Below are positions 1 to 7,414 of a DNA stretch of 13,875 nt, piece after piece. The stretch covers positions 1 to 13,875 of the forward strand of contig DASQFD010000078.1 in the NCBI GenBank assembly GCA_035633255.1. Reading direction: 5' to 3'. A program made the position numbers and the translations under genes. The notes below the pieces were generated by a model. That model searched no databases. It was not told the origin of the DNA and saw only the letters and a list, made by a program, of their open reading frames with translations. The stretch's first letter is position 1. Each line of letters starts with the position of its first letter. Source of the stretch: DASQFD01 sp035633255. Lineage in GTDB: Bacteria; Actinomycetota; Actinomycetes; Actinomycetales; Dermatophilaceae.

Positions 1-2
1 TC

Positions 3-344
3 GAGCGGGCCACCCGCGAGCGCCACGGTCCCGGGCCGCTGGTCCGCCACACCGCCCACCTCGTCGTGCCCGACGGGACCCGGGCCGAGTGCGCGGTGCT
101 CAAGGGTGTGGCCGCCCACTTTGTCATGAACGCGGGGGAGCGGGCGCCGCTCATGGCACGACAGCGCGAGGTGGTGCACGGGCTCGTGGACGCCTACCTG
201 CAGGACCCGGACCGCCTCGACCGCGACCTGCGGGCCGACCTCGACGCCGCCCCGGACGACTCCGCGGCGCTGCGCGTCGTCGTCGACCAGGTCGCCTCCC
301 TCACCGACGTGCGCGCGCTCGTCCTGCACGGCCGGTGGTGCTGA
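3..344 (+). CDS. dgt: dNTP triphosphohydrolase (dGTPase-like), C-terminal part
   Basis: This is the 3' end of a gene entering from the left edge; the open frame runs from base 3 to a TGA at 342-344 and the true start is outside the window. The visible part (about 113 residues) carries blocks I recognise from the C-terminus of actinobacterial deoxyguanosinetriphosphate triphosphohydrolase-like proteins: GPGPLVRHTAHLVVP, RAECAVLKGVAAHFVM, and near the end LRVVVDQVASLTD. The family hydrolyses dNTPs to the nucleoside and triphosphate through an HD-domain metal site, which lies upstream and is not visible here. In actinobacteria dgt commonly sits directly before dnaG, as here, which supports the call. 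The GTG at 66 is an internal valine, not a start. Function rests on the C-terminal blocks and the neighbour only. Confidence 0.85.
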   Translation, partial: ERATRERHGPGPLVRHTAHLVVPDGTRAECAVLKGVAAHFVMNAGERAPLMARQREVVHGLVDAYLQDPDRLDRDLRADLDAAPDDSAALRVVVDQVASLTDVRALVLHGRWC

Positions 345-383
345 GCGCCGGGGAGCGCACCGGGGTGGGCGCGCCGCAGCACC

Positions 384-389
384 TACACT
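384..389 (+). promoter_or_regulatory. Candidate -10 element for dnaG
   Basis: TACACT fits the actinobacterial TAnnnT -10 pattern and lies in the 70-base gap between dgt and dnaG. It would place the transcript start near base 396, a few bases before the ribosome binding site at 401-409. No convincing -35 is visible about 17 bases upstream, so dnaG may also be read through from dgt. Confidence 0.35.
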
Positions 390-400
390 TCCGGCATACC

Positions 401-409
401 AGGAGGAGG
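401..409 (+). promoter_or_regulatory. dnaG ribosome binding site that decides the start
   Basis: AGGAGGAGG is a strong Shine-Dalgarno sequence. It is 5-8 bases before the GTG at 415 but overlaps or touches the in-frame GTG at 409. This favours 415 as the real start, giving an N-terminus MAGRIR, which is also the usual beginning of actinobacterial DnaG. Confidence 0.7.
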
Positions 410-414
410 TGGGC

Positions 415-2376
415 GTGGCGGGTCGGATCCGGGCCGAGGACGTCACGGCGGTCAAGGAGCGCTCCTCCATCGAGGAGGTCGTGCGTGACCACGTGACGCT
501 GCGGCCGGCCGGCGTCGGCTCGCTGAAGGGGCTGTGCCCGTTCCACGACGAGAAGACCCCCTCCTTCACGGTGCGGCCCACGGTGGGCGCCTACCACTGC
601 TTCGGGTGCGGCGAGGGCGGCGACGTCATCTCCTTCGTGCAGAAGGTCGACCACCTCACCTTCGCCGAGGCGGTCGAGCACCTCGCCGGGCGGCTCGGGA
701 TGGAGCTGCGCTACGAGGAGGGCACCGGCGGACGGGGCCGCGAGGAGGGCGGGCTGGGGCGCCGGCAGCGGCTGCTGGAGGCGCACCGCGTGGCCGAGCA
801 GTTCTACGCCTCGGCGCTGCTGGACCGCCCCGACGCGCGGGTCGGGCGGGACTTCCTGAGCTCGCGCGGCTTCCACGGTGCCGCGGCGCAGCGCTTCGGG
901 GTCGGCTTCGCGCCCCGCGGCGGTGAGGAGCTGGCCGCCCACCTGCGCGGTCGCGGCTTCACCGAGGAGGAGCTGCTGGTGGCCGGGCTCGTCGGGCGGG
1001 GGAGCCGCGGGCTCTACGACCGGTTCCGCGGCCGGCTGGTGTGGCCCATCCGCGACATCACCGGCAGCACCATCGGCTTCGGCGCCCGCCGACTGCTCGA
1101 CGAGGACCGGATCGCCGCGAAGTACCTCAACACCGCCGAGACCCCGGTCTACAAGAAGTCCACCGTCCTCTACGGCCTCGACCTGGCCAAGAAGGCTGTC
1201 GCCACCGAGCGCACCGCCGTGGTGGTCGAGGGCTACACCGACGTCATGGCGGCGCACCTGGCCGGCGTCACGACCGCGGTGGCCACGTGCGGGACGGCGT
1301 TCGGCGCCGAGCACATCGCCCTGCTGCGCCGGATCGTCCGCGACGAGCCCGGGACCGCGCCGGCCCGGGTCGTCTTCACCTTCGACGGCGACGCCGCGGG
1401 GCAGAAGGCCGCGATGAAGGCCTTCGAGGACGACCAGCGCTGGGCCTCACAGTCCTTCGCCGCGGTGGCCGCCGACGGGATGGACCCCTGCGACCTGCGG
1501 CTCGCGCGCGGTGACGCGGCGGTCCGCGCGCTGGTCGACGGGGCGGTGCCCATGTTCGAGTTCGCGGTGCGCACGACGATCGCCCGCTTCGACCTCGGCA
1601 CCGCGGAGGGGCGCATCTCGGCGATGCGGGCCGTCGCCCCGATCGTGGCGTCCATCCGCGACACCTCGCTGCGGCCGGAGTACGTCCGCAGCGTGGCCGG
1701 CTGGCTGGGGCTGGAGGTCGAGCAGCTCCGCGACGCCGTCGCACGCGCCCCCCGCACCGGTGGGCAGCGCAGCCCCCGGGCCGGGAGCCCCCCGTCCGCG
1801 CCGGGGCCCCAGCAGGCGGGCGACCCGGGGCGGCCCGGCGAGCCGGACGACCCGTCGGCCGCCCCCACCCTGCCCCGTCCGGACCTGCGCGACCCGGTCG
1901 TCGCCCAGGAGCGGCAGCTGCTCCAGGCGCTCCTGCAGCACCCCGGCCGCTTCCCCCCCGGCACCGTGGCGTCCCTGCCGGCCGACGCGTGCCTGGCGCC
2001 CGCGCACCGGGCGGTGCTGGACGGCATACGGGCCGTCGCGGGGACGGACCGCGGACGCAGCGCCGCGTCGTGGACCGCGGCCGTGGCGGACGCGGCGCCG
2101 GAGGCGGTGCGCGGGCTGGTGGCCGAGCTGGCCGTCGCGCCGCTGCCGACCCGCGCCGACCGGGAGACCGGGCTGCCGCCGCAGCGCTACCTCGACGCGC
2201 TCGTCGTCGGCGTCCAGGAGGCGGCCCTCTCCCGGCAGATCAGGGACGCCACCGCGAGCGTCCGGCGGCTCCAGAACGACCCGGAGTCCGACCGGGCCGC
2301 GCTGCGCGAGCACAGCCTGCGCCTGCAGGACCTCGAGCGAACGCGGGTGCGCCTGCGGGAACGGTTGACGACGTGA
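415..2376 (+). CDS. dnaG: DNA primase DnaG
   Basis: DnaG makes the RNA primers for replication. The protein is 653 residues from the GTG at 415; a GTG at 409 would add two residues but crowds the ribosome binding site. The N-terminal CHC2 zinc finger is complete: Cys41-Pro-Phe-His44 and Cys62-Phe-Gly-Cys65, within the typical block LKGLCPFHDEKTPSF. The catalytic TOPRIM domain follows, with Glu272 in VVVEGYTDVM and the metal-binding Asp324/Asp326 in FTFDGDAAGQKA. A Pro/Gly-rich low-complexity linker covers about residues 443-495, and the rest (about 500-650) is the helical DnaB-interaction region, ending in an Arg/Leu-rich helix. Length and domain order are normal for the family. The stop overlaps the start of the next gene (GTGA at 2373-2376), so the two are probably translationally coupled. 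No damage is seen. Confidence 0.97.
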   Translation: MAGRIRAEDVTAVKERSSIEEVVRDHVTLRPAGVGSLKGLCPFHDEKTPSFTVRPTVGAYHCFGCGEGGDVISFVQKVDHLTFAEAVEHLAGRLGMELRYEEGTGGRGREEGGLGRRQRLLEAHRVAEQFYASALLDRPDARVGRDFLSSRGFHGAAAQRFGVGFAPRGGEELAAHLRGRGFTEEELLVAGLVGRGSRGLYDRFRGRLVWPIRDITGSTIGFGARRLLDEDRIAAKYLNTAETPVYKKSTVLYGLDLAKKAVATERTAVVVEGYTDVMAAHLAGVTTAVATCGTAFGAEHIALLRRIVRDEPGTAPARVVFTFDGDAAGQKAAMKAFEDDQRWASQSFAAVAADGMDPCDLRLARGDAAVRALVDGAVPMFEFAVRTTIARFDLGTAEGRISAMRAVAPIVASIRDTSLRPEYVRSVAGWLGLEVEQLRDAVARAPRTGGQRSPRAGSPPSAPGPQQAGDPGRPGEPDDPSAAPTLPRPDLRDPVVAQERQLLQALLQHPGRFPPGTVASLPADACLAPAHRAVLDGIRAVAGTDRGRSAASWTAAVADAAPEAVRGLVAELAVAPLPTRADRETGLPPQRYLDALVVGVQEAALSRQIRDATASVRRLQNDPESDRAALREHSLRLQDLERTRVRLRERLTT

Positions 2377-2915
2377 GGCTGCGCTGGACCGGGGTCCGCC
2401 GCCCCGCCGTGGCCGCCGAGGTCCGCGCCGCCGTCCCGCGGCGGCCCGGGGAGCAGCTGCTCGCGTGGTCCGTGGACGAGGACACCGGCGCCACCGTCGT
2501 GGTCGGCAGCCACCGCCTGTATGCCGTGAGCCCGGCCGGGGAGGACGGTGCTGCTCCCGGGCTGGTCCTGGACCGGCCGTGGCACCTGGTCGACGGCGGC
2601 TCCTGGGACGCCGAGCGGTCCAGCCTTGCGGTGACGTGGGTGGACGGCACGCCGCCGGTGCGCTGGGCGATGGAGGACCCACGCCCGCTGCTGCAGGCCT
2701 TCCGCGAGCGCGTGCAGGCCTCCGTCGTCTTGAGCCAGGCGATCGACCTGGACCAGCGGCGCAGCGCCCGCGTGGTCATCCGGGCGGACCTCGCCACGGG
2801 AGCGCTCACCGCGCAGACGCTGCTCGGGCGCGGCGTCCGGGCCGGCGACCCCGGCGTCATGGAACAGACGGAGGCGGCGCTGGCGCGGTTGCGCGAGCAG
2901 GTCGGGCTGGAGTGA
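2373..2915 (+). CDS. Conserved-looking hypothetical protein downstream of dnaG
   Basis: I do not recognise a named family. The frame gives a 180-residue protein from a GTG at 2373 that overlaps the dnaG stop by four bases (GTGA), a classic coupled start with no room for an alternative upstream. It has no signal peptide or membrane segment and looks soluble. The first ~100 residues read as alternating beta strands (for example ATVVVGSHRLYAVSP and SSLAVTWVDG), followed by a helical stretch PRPLLQAFRERVQASVVLSQ and a C-terminal helix that ends LARLREQVGLE. Coding is supported by the third-position G/C pattern, the coupling, and the lack of a competing frame. A small gene in this place after dnaG occurs in other actinobacteria as far as I recall. 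Its last 59 bases lie antisense to the 3' end of the cation efflux gene. Confidence 0.75.
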   Translation: MRLRWTGVRRPAVAAEVRAAVPRRPGEQLLAWSVDEDTGATVVVGSHRLYAVSPAGEDGAAPGLVLDRPWHLVDGGSWDAERSSLAVTWVDGTPPVRWAMEDPRPLLQAFRERVQASVVLSQAIDLDQRRSARVVIRADLATGALTAQTLLGRGVRAGDPGVMEQTEAALARLREQVGLE

Positions 2916-3840
2916 TGGGCACCTCGGTCGGGTAGTCGTCGTAGGACCGCGGGTCCTCGACCGGCTCGACGTGGGCGAGGAGCGCGACGTCGCGGACCTC
3001 CCGCGCGAGGGCCTCCTCAACGTCCTCGACGAGGTCGTGGCTGCGCTGCACGCTCCACGCTCCGGGGACCAGCACGTGCACCTCGGCGAAGCCGCGGTGC
3101 CCGGAGGTGCGGGTGCGCAGGCCGTGGAAGGAGACCTCGGGGGAGGCGAAGCGGCCGAGCACCGTGGCGATGGCCGCGGACTCCTGCTCCGGCAGCGCGG
3201 AGTCCATCAGGCCGCTGGCCGAGGCCATCAGCAGCCGCCACCCCGTGAACACGATGTTGAGCCCGACGAGCAGCGCGACCACCGGGTCGAGCCGGTCGAT
3301 GCCGGTGGCCGCGACGAGCAGCACCCCGACGACCACACCGGCGGACGTCCACACGTCGGTCAGCAGGTGGCGCCCGTCGGCCTCCAGGGTCATCGAGCGG
3401 TGCTGGCGGCCGGCTCGCAGGAGGACGAACGCAACGGCGCCGTTGATGACCGAGGCGAGCACCGAGACGGCCAGCCCGATGCCGACGTTCTGCAGCGGCT
3501 GGGGGTGGAGGAAGCGGTTGACGGCGCTCCAGATGATGAGCACCGCGGCGACGAAGATCATCTGGCCCTCGGCCGCCGCGGAGAAGTACTCGGCCTTGCT
3601 GTGGCCGAAGGGGTGGCCGCTGTCCGCCGGCCGGGCCGCCACCCGCAGGACGAAGAGCGCCACCACGGCGGCGGCCAGGTTGACCAGGGACTCCGCGGCG
3701 TCGGAGAGCAGCCCCACCGACCCGGTCATCCACCAGGCGCCGGTCTTCAGGGCGATGGTCGCGAGGGCGGCCGCGATGGACAGCCACGCGAAGCGCGTCA
3801 GGCTCTCACGGGTCGTCGTCGGGCTTGCCACGGGACCCAT
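2857..3840 (-). CDS. Cation diffusion facilitator (CDF) family metal efflux transporter
   Basis: This is a 327-residue inner-membrane transporter of the CDF family, which exports divalent metals such as Zn2+, Fe2+ or Mn2+ in exchange for protons. About six membrane helices are visible (roughly residues 18-38, 42-66, 92-108, 118-141, 160-178, 184-204), followed by a cytoplasmic domain (about 210-300). Typical motifs are GHPFGHSKAEYFSA (75-88), the TM5 metal site His158-xxx-Asp162 (GRHLLTDVWTS), and SGHRGFAEVHVLVPG in the C-terminal domain. In TM2 the usual metal ligands appear as Asp47, Glu50 and Asn54 (LLSDAAESLVN), a variant I believe is common in one actinobacterial subgroup; substrate therefore cannot be assigned. 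The ATG at 3840 follows GGGGGGA; an open frame continues to 3963, but that extension would run into the tRNA gene. The Pro/Ala-rich C-terminal tail overlaps the convergent gene by 59 bases. Confidence 0.93.
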   Translation of the reverse strand: MGPVASPTTTRESLTRFAWLSIAAALATIALKTGAWWMTGSVGLLSDAAESLVNLAAAVVALFVLRVAARPADSGHPFGHSKAEYFSAAAEGQMIFVAAVLIIWSAVNRFLHPQPLQNVGIGLAVSVLASVINGAVAFVLLRAGRQHRSMTLEADGRHLLTDVWTSAGVVVGVLLVAATGIDRLDPVVALLVGLNIVFTGWRLLMASASGLMDSALPEQESAAIATVLGRFASPEVSFHGLRTRTSGHRGFAEVHVLVPGAWSVQRSHDLVEDVEEALAREVRDVALLAHVEPVEDPRSYDDYPTEVPITPARPARATAPAPPPSVP

Positions 3841-3881
3841 TGTCCCCCCGGAGAGCGCACCGCGGTCCCCCGGTCGTGCGT

Positions 3882-3911
3882 TTCGGGACGGTCCCGCGCC
3901 CCTGCTATCGT
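3882..3911 (+). promoter_or_regulatory. Candidate promoter of tRNA-Asn
   Basis: TATCGT at 3906-3911 matches the TAnnnT -10 pattern. A weak TTCGGG at 3882-3887 sits 18 bases upstream as a possible -35. Transcription would begin near 3918, leaving a 5' leader of about 30 bases, which is normal for a tRNA gene. Confidence 0.45.
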
Positions 3912-3948
3912 TGCCGCCGCGCCTGCGCAGCGATCCTGCGGAGGCCCT

Positions 3949-4021
3949 TCCCCTGTAGCTCAACTGGCAGAGCAGCCGGCTGTTAACCGGCAGGTTGTTG
4001 GTTCGAGTCCAACCGGGGGAG
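3949..4021 (+). tRNA. tRNA-Asn (anticodon GTT)
   Basis: All four arms fold. The acceptor stem TCCCCTG (3949-3955) pairs with CGGGGGA (4014-4020) with one T-G pair. The D arm uses GCTC/GAGC. The anticodon stem GCCGG (3975-3979) pairs with CCGGC (3987-3991) around the loop CTGTTAA, with anticodon GTT at 3982-3984. The variable loop has five bases, and the T stem GTTGG/CCAAC encloses TTCGAGT. The discriminator base is G at 4021, as expected for Asn. CCA is not encoded (the next bases are CAG) and must be added after transcription. Confidence 0.97.
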
Positions 4022-4026
4022 CAGGG

Positions 4027-4060
4027 GACAGGGCCCGGACCTCACGGTCCGGGCCCTGTC
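4027..4060. terminator. Bidirectional 15-bp hairpin between tRNA-Asn and gluD
   Basis: GACAGGGCCCGGACC (4027-4041) and GGTCCGGGCCCTGTC (4046-4060) form a perfect 15-bp stem with a TCAC loop. It begins 6 bases after the tRNA and ends 15 bases beyond the gluD stop on the other strand, so it can end both transcripts. No T-run follows on either side, as is common in high-GC actinobacteria. Confidence 0.8.
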
Positions 4061-4075
4061 GCGGTCGAGCGGCCC

Positions 4076-4984
4076 TCAGGGCGCGCGGGTGCCCACGAAC
4101 GAGCCCGGCTCGGCGGCTCCCTGGACGATGTTGGGGGCCGCCGTGGTGATCGGAGCGGCGGAGTGACCGCGCGTCGCGAGCCACCGCTGGACCAGGGCGG
4201 CCACCCGCGTCAGGGCGTAGTTGACGACGATGAAGATCACGGCGACGACGAGGTACGCCGGGACGGTGTTCGCGTAGGCCGACCCGAGCGTCCGGGCAGA
4301 GGTCAGCAGCTCGGGGTACAGCACGATGGTGCCGAGGGCGGTGTCCTTGAGGACCACGACGAGCTGGCCCACCAGCGCCGGGAGCATCGCCGTCAGCGCC
4401 TGCGGCAGCTGGATCGAGCGGAGCGTCTGGCCGGGGGTCAGGCCGATCGAGAGCCCGGCCTCGGACTGGCCCTTGGGCAGCGAGTACACCCCCGAGCGGA
4501 CCAGCTCGGCGATGACCGAGCCGTTGTAGAGGGTGAGGGCCAGGACCACGCTGGCGAGGGGGGCGTACTGCGTCGGCATCCACGCCGCCCGCGAGAACCA
4601 GCCGAAGAAGAAGAAGATCATCATGAGCAGCACGGGGACGGACCGGAAGAACTCCACCACCACCCCGGCCACCCACCGGAGCGAACGCAGGTGGGACAGC
4701 CGTCCGATGCCGAAGAGGATGCCGAAGACCCCGGCGAGGAGAACCGAGAGCGCCGCCGCACGCACCGTCTCCCACAGACCGCGCAGGAGGTACTCCGTCC
4801 ACACCTGCGGGTCCGTGACGAAGGGCGACCACATGTAGCCCTCGAGCTGGTTCGACGACGCCAGCTTGCGCACCACGAGCGCGACCACGCCGACGGCGAG
4901 CAGCACACCCAGGACGGTCAGGAGCGCGTGCCGTCGACGGGCCCGGGGGCCGGGCGCGTCGAAGAGGACCGTCTCGGCGCTCAC
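4076..4984 (-). CDS. gluD: Glutamate-type ABC transporter permease GluD
   Basis: This is the second membrane subunit of a polar amino acid importer (HisM/GlnP type), 302 residues. The start is the GTG at 4984, which overlaps the gluC stop by four bases (GTGA); the same frame stays open far upstream but that part is only a shadow of gluC. The sequence shows a short cytoplasmic N-terminus, a first membrane helix at about residues 20-43, several further hydrophobic helices including VEFFRSVPVLLMMIFFFFG, and the ABC-permease cytoplasmic loop GLSIGLTPGQTLRSIQLPQA that docks on the ATPase. The tail after ATRGHS is Ala/Pro-rich and looks disordered. It is last in the operon, directly before a hairpin terminator. 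The substrate is assigned from the strong GluB and GluA similarity, not from this subunit. Confidence 0.92.
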   Translation of the reverse strand: MSAETVLFDAPGPRARRRHALLTVLGVLLAVGVVALVVRKLASSNQLEGYMWSPFVTDPQVWTEYLLRGLWETVRAAALSVLLAGVFGILFGIGRLSHLRSLRWVAGVVVEFFRSVPVLLMMIFFFFGWFSRAAWMPTQYAPLASVVLALTLYNGSVIAELVRSGVYSLPKGQSEAGLSIGLTPGQTLRSIQLPQALTAMLPALVGQLVVVLKDTALGTIVLYPELLTSARTLGSAYANTVPAYLVVAVIFIVVNYALTRVAALVQRWLATRGHSAAPITTAAPNIVQGAAEPGSFVGTRAP

Positions 4985-5646
4985 CGCTGCACCGCCAGGC
5001 GCTGGGACAGGTGGGTCATGAGGACGCCGACCGGGAGGGTGAGGACGACGAACCCCAGCGCGAAGAGGAAGAACGTCGGCAGGCTGGCCCCCTCGTTCTC
5101 GGTGATCTGCGCCAGCAGCCCGGCCGCCTCCGACGTCCCGAGGATGACCGCCGCCACCGTGGTGTTCTTGATCAGCGCGATCAGCGTGGAGCCCAGCGGC
5201 GCGATCGACCCGCGGAAGGCCTGGGGCAGCAGCACCTCGCGCAGCGACTCCCCGAAGGTGAGCCCGATGGCGCGGGCCGCCTCCGCCTGCCCCGCCGGGA
5301 TCGTGTTGACGCCGCTGCGCAGCGCCTCGCAGACGAAGGCCGCGTGGTAGACGGAGAGCATGACCACCGCCCACAGGTAGGCGTTGCGCGCGAGGTCCTC
5401 GGAGAGCGTGATGCCCAGGATGAACGACAGGCCGAGGACGCTGAACACCATGAGCAGGGTCAGCGGGGTGTTGCGCACCAGGTTGACGTATGCCGTCCCG
5501 ATCAGCCGCAGCACCCGCACGGGGGAGACCCGCAGGACCGCGACGACCGTCCCGAGCACGAGCGCTCCCAGCGCGGACAGCACGGCGAGCTGGATCGTCA
5601 CCCAGAACGCGCCGAGCACGTCGTAGTCGCGCAGGATCTCACCCAT
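4981..5646 (-). CDS. gluC: Glutamate-type ABC transporter permease GluC
   Basis: This is the first membrane subunit of the importer, 221 residues, with about five membrane helices. The ATG at 5646 is preceded by GAGAGGAGGCGG, a strong ribosome binding site. The family loop EAARAIGLTFGESLREVLLP (EAA motif) is intact, as is the preceding SGVNTIPAGQ. It forms a heterodimer with GluD, in whose start its stop is embedded (four-base overlap), indicating coupled, equal synthesis. It is separated from gluB by 95 bases containing a large hairpin, so its expression is probably set below that of the binding protein. Length and motifs are normal. Confidence 0.93.
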   Translation of the reverse strand: MGEILRDYDVLGAFWVTIQLAVLSALGALVLGTVVAVLRVSPVRVLRLIGTAYVNLVRNTPLTLLMVFSVLGLSFILGITLSEDLARNAYLWAVVMLSVYHAAFVCEALRSGVNTIPAGQAEAARAIGLTFGESLREVLLPQAFRGSIAPLGSTLIALIKNTTVAAVILGTSEAAGLLAQITENEGASLPTFFLFALGFVVLTLPVGVLMTHLSQRLAVQR

Positions 5647-5676
5647 GGCCGCCTCCTCTCACGTGGTGCAGCGGGA

Positions 5677-5713
5677 GGTATGCCGTCCGCCCGGCTCGGG
5701 CGGACGGCATACC
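5677..5713 (-). terminator. Perfect 17-bp hairpin between gluB and gluC
   Basis: GGTATGCCGTCCGCCCG (5677-5693) and its exact complement CGGGCGGACGGCATACC (5697-5713) enclose a three-base loop GCT. It lies 28 bases after the gluB stop and 30 bases before gluC on the transcribed strand. No T-run follows, so it is more likely a partial terminator or mRNA-stabilising structure that raises binding protein over permease. Both outer ends are copies of the dispersed word GGCATACC. Confidence 0.8.
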
Positions 5714-5741
5714 GGTGCCCCTGGTCGGGCGCGGACGTCGG

Positions 5742-6587
5742 TCAGCTGCAGGCGTCGGGCTTGGGCGGGTTGCCGGTGCCCGGCTTGTACCCGGCCGGGC
5801 CGAGGTTGGCGTCCACGGCCTTCTGCCACGACCCGTCGCTGACCATCGTGGTGAGGGCGTCGGTGACCTTCTGGCACATGGCGGTGTCGCCCTTCTTCAG
5901 GCCGATGCCGTAGCGCTCCTCCGAGAACGGTGCGCCGACCACCTTGAGCTTGCCCTTGTACTGCTCCTGGGCGGCGTAGCCGGCGAGGATCGTGTCGTCC
6001 GTCGTGAGGGCGTCGATGGCCCCCGAGGCGAGGGCGGCGACGCACTCGGAGTAGGTGGCGAACTCCTGGAGGTTGACCCCGGGCACCTTCTCCTTGACCT
6101 TCTGGGCCGAGGTGGAGCCGGTGACCGAGCACAGCTTCTTGCCCTGCAGCGTGTCCGGGCCGGTGATCGAGGTGTCGTCGGCGCGAACCAGCAGGTCCTG
6201 CCCGGCGATGAAGTAGGGACCGGCGAAGGACACCTTCTCCTTGCGGGCGTCGGTGATGGAGTAGGTGGCGACGATCATGTCCACCTGACCGGTCGAGATC
6301 AGCGTCTCCCGCTGGGCGCTCGGCGCCTGGATGAACTCGATCTCGTCCTTGGGGGTGCCCATGGCCTTGGCGACGTAGGTGGCGACGTCGACGTCCATCC
6401 CGGTGAACTCGTTGCCCTGCTTGAGGCCCAGCCCCGGCTGGTCGAACTTGATGCCGACCTTCAGCTTGTCACCGCCCCCAGCGCCCCCGCCGGACCCGGC
6501 GTCCCCGCCGTCGTCGGAGCCGCAGGCCGTGAGGCCGAGGGCCAGGGCGCTCGCCGCGAGGAGCGCGGCCGTGCGTCGTGCGGTCAT
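5742..6587 (-). CDS. gluB: Glutamate-binding lipoprotein GluB of ABC transporter
   Basis: This is the extracellular solute-binding subunit, 281 residues. It starts with a lipoprotein signal peptide: MTARR, a hydrophobic stretch, then the lipobox LTAC with Cys22 as the lipid-anchored residue, followed by a Gly/Ser/Asp linker to about residue 39. The mature domain contains blocks I recall from Corynebacterium glutamicum GluB: the DQPGLGL segment, SAQRETLISTGQVDMI followed by ATYSI, CSVTGSTSAQKVKEKVPGV and ALTTDDTILAGY. The ATG at 6587 has AGGGAGGA seven bases upstream. These matches make glutamate (or a close acidic amino acid) the likely ligand, though binding specificity in this family can shift with few changes. 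It is the second gene of the operon, 72 bases after gluA and 95 bases before gluC. Confidence 0.94.
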   Translation of the reverse strand: MTARRTAALLAASALALGLTACGSDDGGDAGSGGGAGGGDKLKVGIKFDQPGLGLKQGNEFTGMDVDVATYVAKAMGTPKDEIEFIQAPSAQRETLISTGQVDMIVATYSITDARKEKVSFAGPYFIAGQDLLVRADDTSITGPDTLQGKKLCSVTGSTSAQKVKEKVPGVNLQEFATYSECVAALASGAIDALTTDDTILAGYAAQEQYKGKLKVVGAPFSEERYGIGLKKGDTAMCQKVTDALTTMVSDGSWQKAVDANLGPAGYKPGTGNPPKPDACS

Positions 6588-6659
6588 GATGTCCTCCCTG
6601 CTCGCGGCGCACTCGGTGCGCGCCGCTGGTCGTGGTGCCGGCTGCGGTCCTTCCTCCGG

Positions 6660-7400
6660 TCAGTGGGTGAGGATCTTGCCCAGGAAGTCCTGGGCACGGT
6701 GGCTCTGGGCGTTGGTGAAGAACTCCTCCGGCGTGGCCTGCTCGACGACCTCGCCGTCGTCCATGAAGACCACCCGGTTGGCGGCCCGGCGGGCGAACCC
6801 CATCTCGTGGGTGACGACGACCATGGTCATGCCGCTCTGCGCCAGCCCGGTCATCACGTCGAGGACCTCGTTGATCATCTCGGGGTCGAGGGCGGAGGTC
6901 CGCTCGTCGAACAGCATGATCTTGGGGTCCATGGCGAGCGAACGGGCGATCGCCACCCGCTGCTGCTGGCCGCCCGAGAGCTGGGCGGGGTACTTCGAGG
7001 CCTGGGCCGCCACGCCGACCCGCTCGAGCAGCTCCATCGCCCGCTTCTCGGCGGCGGCCTTCGGCGTCTTGCGCACCTTGACCGGTCCGAGCGTGACGTT
7101 CTCCAGGATCGTCTTGTGGGCGAAGAGGTTGAAGGACTGGAAGACCATCCCGACGTCCGCGCGCAGCTGGGCGAGGGCGCGACCCTCCTCCGGCAGCGGC
7201 TGGCCGTCGATGGTGATGGTGCCGGACTCGATGGTCTCCAGCCGGTTGATCGCGCGGCACAGCGTCGACTTTCCCGAGCCGGAGGGGCCGATGACGACCA
7301 CCACCTCCCCCCGCCCGATCTCGAGGTCCACGTCCCGCAGGACGTGGAGGTCACCGAAGTGCTTGTTGACACCCTTCAGCACCACGAGAGGGTCGCTCAT
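6660..7400 (-). CDS. gluA: Glutamate-type ABC transporter ATP-binding protein GluA
   Basis: This is the cytoplasmic ATPase of the importer, 246 residues, the usual length. Motifs in order: Walker A GPSGSGKST (38-46), Q-loop Gln88 (VFQSFNLF), signature LSGGQQQ (141-147), Walker B IMLFDE (161-166), D-loop SALD, and switch His198 (VVVTHEMGF). The end, DFLGKILTH, is typical of GluA. One oddity: after the Walker B glutamate the usual Pro of DEPTSALD is Arg167 (codon CGG). All catalytic residues are intact, so I expect an active protein. It is the first gene of the operon. No clear ribosome binding site precedes the ATG at 7400, and a TACAGT element lies nine bases before it, so the transcript may be leaderless. 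Confidence 0.95.
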   Translation of the reverse strand: MSDPLVVLKGVNKHFGDLHVLRDVDLEIGRGEVVVVIGPSGSGKSTLCRAINRLETIESGTITIDGQPLPEEGRALAQLRADVGMVFQSFNLFAHKTILENVTLGPVKVRKTPKAAAEKRAMELLERVGVAAQASKYPAQLSGGQQQRVAIARSLAMDPKIMLFDERTSALDPEMINEVLDVMTGLAQSGMTMVVVTHEMGFARRAANRVVFMDDGEVVEQATPEEFFTNAQSHRAQDFLGKILTH

Positions 7401-7408
7401 GCGGCCGG

Positions 7409-7414
7409 ACTGTA
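7409..7414 (-). promoter_or_regulatory. Candidate -10 of a leaderless gluABCD promoter
   Basis: Read on the minus strand this is TACAGT, matching TAnnnT. Eight bases separate it from the gluA ATG, so transcription would begin at or next to the start codon, which agrees with the lack of a Shine-Dalgarno sequence. The -35 region (about 7432-7438) is poor. Confidence 0.4.

Noticed and set aside
301..1314. A 337-codon minus-strand open frame opposite dnaG
   Set aside because: dnaG is certain here, and the antisense product shows only Ala/Gly/Arg/Leu-rich shadow composition.
3841..3963. N-terminal extension of the cation efflux protein to 3963
   Set aside because: It would run into the tRNA-Asn gene, has no family similarity, and the ATG at 3840 has a G-rich ribosome binding site and gives the normal family length.
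6607..6621. GCGCAC-TCG-GTGCGC hairpin between gluA and gluB
   Set aside because: A 6-bp stem is easily found by chance at this GC content, and there is no sign that it interrupts the operon.
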